Shown here: positions 60,844-64,000 of the stretch, piece after piece
How the letters are laid out: the number at the start of each line of letters is the position of its first letter
Numbering within the stretch: the first letter of the stretch is position 1
Assembly: GCF_003253485.1 (NCBI RefSeq)
Contig: NZ_QKTX01000012.1
Span: 62,001-126,000 of the forward strand
Origin: Algoriphagus aquaeductus
GTDB taxonomy: Bacteria; Bacteroidota; Bacteroidia; Cytophagales; Cyclobacteriaceae
Direction of reading: 5' to 3'
Length of the DNA stretch: 64,000 nt
Made by a program: the position numbers and the translations under genes
The notes under the pieces: model-generated
The model's database searches: none
What the model was told of the DNA's origin: nothing
The model's input: only the letters and a program-made list of their open reading frames with translations

Positions 60844-62793
60844 ATGTCACAACTTATCAAAATCACCCTTCCCGATGGCTCGGTAAGGGAGTATGAAAAA
60901 GGAACTACCGGACTACAGATTGCTGCCAGTATCAGCGAGGGTTTGGCCCGGAATGTTCTAGCCGCCAAAGTCAACAGTCAGGTTTGGGATGCTACCCGAG
61001 CCATTGAACAGGATTCCACCCTTCAGTTGCTCACCTGGAATGACCTGGAAGGGAAAAACACGTTCTGGCATTCTTCTGCCCACTTGATGGCCGAAGCCTT
61101 GGAAGCTCTTTATCCTGGCATCAAATTCGGAATCGGTCCGCCCATCGAAACAGGATTCTATTACGATGTGGACTTTGGGGACCACAAACTGGAAGGAGAG
61201 GAGCTAGAGAAGATTGAGGCCAAAATGATCGAACTGGCCAAGCAAAAAAGTGAGTTCATCCGCAAAGAGGTATCCAAACAGGATGCCATCGCCTATTTCC
61301 AAGAAAAGGGCGATGAATACAAATTAGATCTTTTGGAAGGGCTGGAAGACGGTACGATTACCTTTTATGAGCAAGGAAACTTCACTGATCTTTGCCGTGG
61401 ACCACATATCCCGAATACAGGTTTTGTTAAGGCCGTCAAGCTGACCAATATCGCAGGAGCATACTGGAGAGGAGACGAGAAGCGTAAGATGCTTACCCGT
61501 ATTTACGGAGTTACTTTTCCAAAGGCTCAAGAATTGAAAGATTACTTGACCCTGTTGGAGGAAGCCAAAAAGCGAGATCACCGAAAGATCGGTCGGGAAT
61601 TGGAACTTTTCACCTTCTCAGAAAAAGTAGGCATGGGACTTCCCCTTTGGCTTCCCAAGGGTACTTTACTGAGAGAGCGATTGGTGGCTTTTATGAAAAG
61701 AGCACAGGATAAGTCTGGCTATCAGCAGGTAACTACGCCTCATATCGGGCATAAAGTGCTGTACGAGACTTCCGGTCACTATGAGAAATATGGCAAGGAT
61801 TCCTTCCAGCCAATCATGACTCCAAATGAAGGGGAGGCTTTTCTATTGAAGCCGATGAACTGCCCTCATCACTGCGAGATCTATAAGCACAAGCCAAGAT
61901 CGTACAAAGATCTTCCGATCCGCTATGCTGAGTTTGGAACGGTCTATCGCTACGAGCAGAGCGGAGAATTGCACGGATTGACCCGGGTTCGAGGGTTTAC
62001 TCAGGATGATGCACATATTTTCTGCCGTCCCGATCAGGTGAAAGAGGAGTTTATCAAAGTGATTGACTTGGTGCTCTATGTATTCAAGGCCCTAGGATTT
62101 CAGGATTATACCGCTCAGATTTCGTTGAGAGATCCGGAGAAGCGGGAGAAATACATCGGAACTGACGAGGCTTGGGAAAAGGCAGAATCTGCCATCATCG
62201 AAGCAGCTGCTGAAAAAGGCCTTGAGACTGTTACTGAATTAGGCGAAGCCGCATTTTATGGCCCCAAATTGGACTTTATGGTGAAGGACGCTTTGGGAAG
62301 AAAGTGGCAGTTGGGCACGATCCAGGTGGATTATCAGCTCCCAGACCGCTTCCAACTGGAGTATATCGGTTCGGACAATCAAAAACACCGCCCGGTAATG
62401 ATTCACCGCGCACCTTTTGGTTCATTAGAGCGATTTGTAGCAGTGTTGATTGAGCATTGTGCCGGAGATTTCCCACTTTGGCTGGCTCCTGAGCAAATCA
62501 ATATTCTTCCGATCTCTGAAAAATACATCAGTTATGCCGAAGAGCTGAAAGGTATTTTGGAAGATGCGGGAATTACCGGAAATATTGACAACAGAGATGA
62601 GAAGATCGGTAGAAAGATCAGGGACTCTGAAGTGAAAAAGGTTCCTTTCATGCTCATAGTAGGCGAAAAGGAGCAGGAGGAAAGGAAAGTCGCTGTCCGT
62701 AAACATGGTCAGGGGGACTTAGGGAGCCTTTCACTAGAGGAATTTATTGAGTATTTTCAAGGGATTATTTCTCAATCATTAAGCAAGGAGTAA
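60844..62793 (+). CDS. thrS: Threonyl-tRNA synthetase
   Basis: A 649-aa class II synthetase with the TGS domain (1-62), editing domain ([11 protein letters not shown], zinc-like Hxxx[11 protein letters not shown]), catalytic core ([10 protein letters not shown] with the zinc Cys, [15 protein letters not shown] motif 2, [11 protein letters not shown] motif 3) and the anticodon-binding domain (480s onward). It starts the thrS-infC-rpmI-rplT cluster. A -7-like ATATTTGCAG lies about 50 bp upstream; no T-box is seen. Confidence 0.98.
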   Translation: MSQLIKITLPDGSVREYEKGTTGLQIAASISEGLARNVLAAKVNSQVWDATRAIEQDSTLQLLTWNDLEGKNTFWHSSAHLMAEALEALYPGIKFGIGPPIETGFYYDVDFGDHKLEGEELEKIEAKMIELAKQKSEFIRKEVSKQDAIAYFQEKGDEYKLDLLEGLEDGTITFYEQGNFTDLCRGPHIPNTGFVKAVKLTNIAGAYWRGDEKRKMLTRIYGVTFPKAQELKDYLTLLEEAKKRDHRKIGRELELFTFSEKVGMGLPLWLPKGTLLRERLVAFMKRAQDKSGYQQVTTPHIGHKVLYETSGHYEKYGKDSFQPIMTPNEGEAFLLKPMNCPHHCEIYKHKPRSYKDLPIRYAEFGTVYRYEQSGELHGLTRVRGFTQDDAHIFCRPDQVKEEFIKVIDLVLYVFKALGFQDYTAQISLRDPEKREKYIGTDEAWEKAESAIIEAAAEKGLETVTELGEAAFYGPKLDFMVKDALGRKWQLGTIQVDYQLPDRFQLEYIGSDNQKHRPVMIHRAPFGSLERFVAVLIEHCAGDFPLWLAPEQINILPISEKYISYAEELKGILEDAGITGNIDNRDEKIGRKIRDSEVKKVPFMLIVGEKEQEERKVAVRKHGQGDLGSLSLEEFIEYFQGIISQSLSKE

Positions 62794-62841
62794 AAGTTTA
62801 GAATTTTATTCCGTTTTTTGAATTGGAAATAATTCCGATAT

Positions 62842-63432
62842 TTGCAGGCAATTTCATTTAAAACAACCATAGCTAACTTGAATCAAAGACCACAGCAGCC
62901 AAGAGGAAGACAAGAAGAACCCTATCGAATCAATCATAAGATTAGAGTACGTGAAGTAAGGGTAGTAGGTGATTTTGTAGAAGGGGGCAATGCCGTACTT
63001 CCAACAGAAAAAGCCATCAAACTAGCTCAAGACAATGAGTTAGACCTTGTTGAGATTTCCCCTAATGCCGAACCTCCTGTTTGTAAAATCATCGACTATG
63101 CGAAGTTTAAGTATGAGCAGAAGAAAAAGCAGAAGGAAATCAAGGCGAATGCCGCAAAAGTTGTTTTAAAAGAAATTCGTTTCGGACCTAACACGGATGA
63201 CCACGATTTCAACTTCAAGTTGAAACATGCCATCAACTTTCTTAAAGAAGGTGCAAAAGTTAAAGCATATGTTCATTTTGTCGGACGAACGATCGTCTTC
63301 AAAGAACGGGGTGAAATGTTGCTTTTGAAATTTGCACAAGCTTTGGAAGATGTAGGTATGGTGGAGCAGATGCCGAAGTTGGAAGGAAAGCGGATGAATA
63401 TTTTCATCGCTCCGAAGCCTCATAAGAAATAA
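62842..63432 (+). CDS. infC: Translation initiation factor IF-3, non-AUG start
   Basis: A ~180-aa factor that blocks 50S joining and checks start codons. N-domain ([20 protein letters not shown]), linker helix ([18 protein letters not shown]) and C-domain ([21 protein letters not shown], ending PKPHKK) are complete. There is no in-frame ATG before the conserved region. Possible starts are TTG 62842, ATT 62851, ATA 62869 and TTG 62878. A -7-like ATATTTGCAG overlaps 62842, so an inner start (62869 or 62878) is more likely; 62842 is given as the outer limit. Rare start codons allow IF-3 autoregulation, as in E. coli infC (AUU). Confidence 0.95.
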   Translation: MQAISFKTTIANLNQRPQQPRGRQEEPYRINHKIRVREVRVVGDFVEGGNAVLPTEKAIKLAQDNELDLVEISPNAEPPVCKIIDYAKFKYEQKKKQKEIKANAAKVVLKEIRFGPNTDDHDFNFKLKHAINFLKEGAKVKAYVHFVGRTIVFKERGEMLLLKFAQALEDVGMVEQMPKLEGKRMNIFIAPKPHKK

Positions 63433-63456
63433 TTTCAACCAACTAAATACAGCAAA

Positions 63457-63651
63457 ATGCCAAAAGTAAAAACCAAATCCAGTGCAAAGAAGCGGTTTAC
63501 CCTCACAGGTACCGGTAAAATCAAAAGGAAACACGCTTTCAAAAGCCACATCCTGACGAAAAAATCTACCAAGCGAAAGCATAACCTTACCAAAACCGGT
63601 TTGGTACATGTTTCCGATGAAGGTAGAGTTAGAGATATGTTGAGAATCTGA
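63457..63651 (+). CDS. rpmI: 50S ribosomal protein L35
   Basis: A 64-aa basic protein: [20 protein letters not shown] and [14 protein letters not shown] are canonical L35. Between infC (24 bp) and rplT. Confidence 0.97.
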   Translation: MPKVKTKSSAKKRFTLTGTGKIKRKHAFKSHILTKKSTKRKHNLTKTGLVHVSDEGRVRDMLRI

Positions 63652-63689
63652 TTTTCAGCTTAGTTCTTTAAAAATTAAGGTTTATTTAT

Positions 63690-63740
63690 TCACCAGATGC
63701 TTTGGTAAAAAAGATCCCTAAATGGGACACCAAGTGTCAA
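63690..63740 (+). promoter_or_regulatory. Possible L20 autoregulatory leader in the rpmI-rplT spacer
   Basis: Within the 102-bp spacer are TCCC-TAAAT-GGGA (63715-63727) and GACAC-CAA-GTGTC (63726-63738), small hairpins in the place where L20 controls its operon in other bacteria. No match to the known L20 mimic structure could be checked. Confidence 0.3.
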
Positions 63741-63753
63741 AAAACAAAAAATT

Positions 63754-64000
63754 ATGCCTAGATCCGTAAACGCGGTAGCGTCAAGAGCAAGAAGAAAAAA
63801 AGTGCTAAAGGCCACAAGAGGATACTTCGGAAGAGGTAAAAACGTGTGGACTGTAGCCAAAAACAAGTACGAGAAAGGTCTTCAGTACGCTTACAGAGAC
63901 CGTAAAGCAAAGAAAAGAGAATTCAGAGCTTTGTGGATTCAGCGTATCAACGCCGGTGCGAGAGAGCACGGTGTTTCCTATTCTCAATTGATGGGATTGT
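63754..64000 (+). CDS. rplT: 50S ribosomal protein L20, 5' part
   Basis: The frame from the ATG at 63754 gives [20 protein letters not shown], then [16 protein letters not shown] and [19 protein letters not shown], the L20 sequence; the last ~30 residues lie beyond the window. It completes the infC-rpmI-rplT order. Confidence 0.97.
   Translation, partial: MPRSVNAVASRARRKKVLKATRGYFGRGKNVWTVAKNKYEKGLQYAYRDRKAKKREFRALWIQRINAGAREHGVSYSQLMGL

Noticed and set aside
1-64000. tRNA, rRNA, tmRNA or riboswitch genes
   Set aside because: I scanned intergenic stretches for cloverleaf ends, T-loop GGTTCRA and known leader motifs and saw none convincing; a tRNAscan/Infernal run would be decisive.

Overview
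The window is chromosomal DNA from a member of the Bacteroidota, most likely the Cytophagales (Algoriphagus/Cyclobacteriaceae-like). Evidence: TANNTTTG-type -7 promoter boxes, DUF5686 and 6-bladed beta-propeller proteins, a HYC_CC_PP metal-linked protein, a metal ABC permease fused to a DtxR-like domain, RAYT/REP elements, almost no Shine-Dalgarno sequences, and dispersed Bacteroidota-type intergenic palindromes. This is a judgement from gene content; no 16S rRNA gene is present.

Layout. 1-4.6 kb: copper/heavy-metal module (5' part of a CusA-type RND pump, HYC_CC_PP protein, RAYT transposase with REP hairpins, HMA chaperone, CopA ATPase). 5.2-11.5 kb: PAS histidine kinase, exported amidohydrolase, an AraC regulator with an N-terminal metal-binding-like CPxC motif, and a CPA2 antiporter. 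11.8-20.3 kb: AraC regulator, then DoxX, TauE/SafE, TolC, RND permease, membrane-fusion protein and Crp-like regulator in a row. 20.7-30.2 kb: MFS carrier, small lipoprotein, a malonate uptake/activation set (matB, madL, madM) followed by a transglutaminase-like lipoprotein, then glucokinase-like ROK protein, zwf, pgl, and an F420-reductase-like protein.

30.2-39.8 kb is the accessory part. Direct 18-bp repeats (30845-30862 and 39808-39825, the latter being the last codons of mnmE) suggest a roughly 9-kb genomic island inserted at the 3' end of mnmE, the site used by SGI1-type islands. It carries an orphan Y4mF-type antitoxin with three operator-like palindromes spaced exactly 40 bp, a Fic protein, a HigB/HigA pair, a translationally coupled operon (type IIG restriction-modification enzyme, unknown zinc-ligand protein, membrane-anchored TerB-like/PD-(D/E)XK nuclease), and an antitoxin with a truncated zeta-like kinase. 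Repeated remnants of a RhuM-type gene break off at odd-centred palindromes. No integrase is seen, so the island looks non-autonomous or decayed.

39.8-46.2 kb is one tightly coupled minus-strand operon: MntR-like regulator, metal-binding lipoprotein, ATPase, permease-DtxR fusion, permease, thioredoxin, mnmE. 46.5-64 kb is mostly housekeeping: glycosyltransferase, dapD, TPR lipoprotein, CxxCxGxG zinc protein, DUF4332, HerA-like ATPase, HI0933-type flavoprotein, Hpt-like protein, YheT-like hydrolase, lhgO, DUF5686 protein, a broken beta-barrel gene, a propeller lipoprotein, then thrS-infC-rpmI-rplT (rplT is cut by the window end).

A second theme is repeat DNA entering genes: in-frame repeats inside copA and inside the type IIG enzyme, and a 175-bp inverted repeat that creates a false N-terminal extension of matB. 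No tRNA, rRNA or CRISPR array was found.
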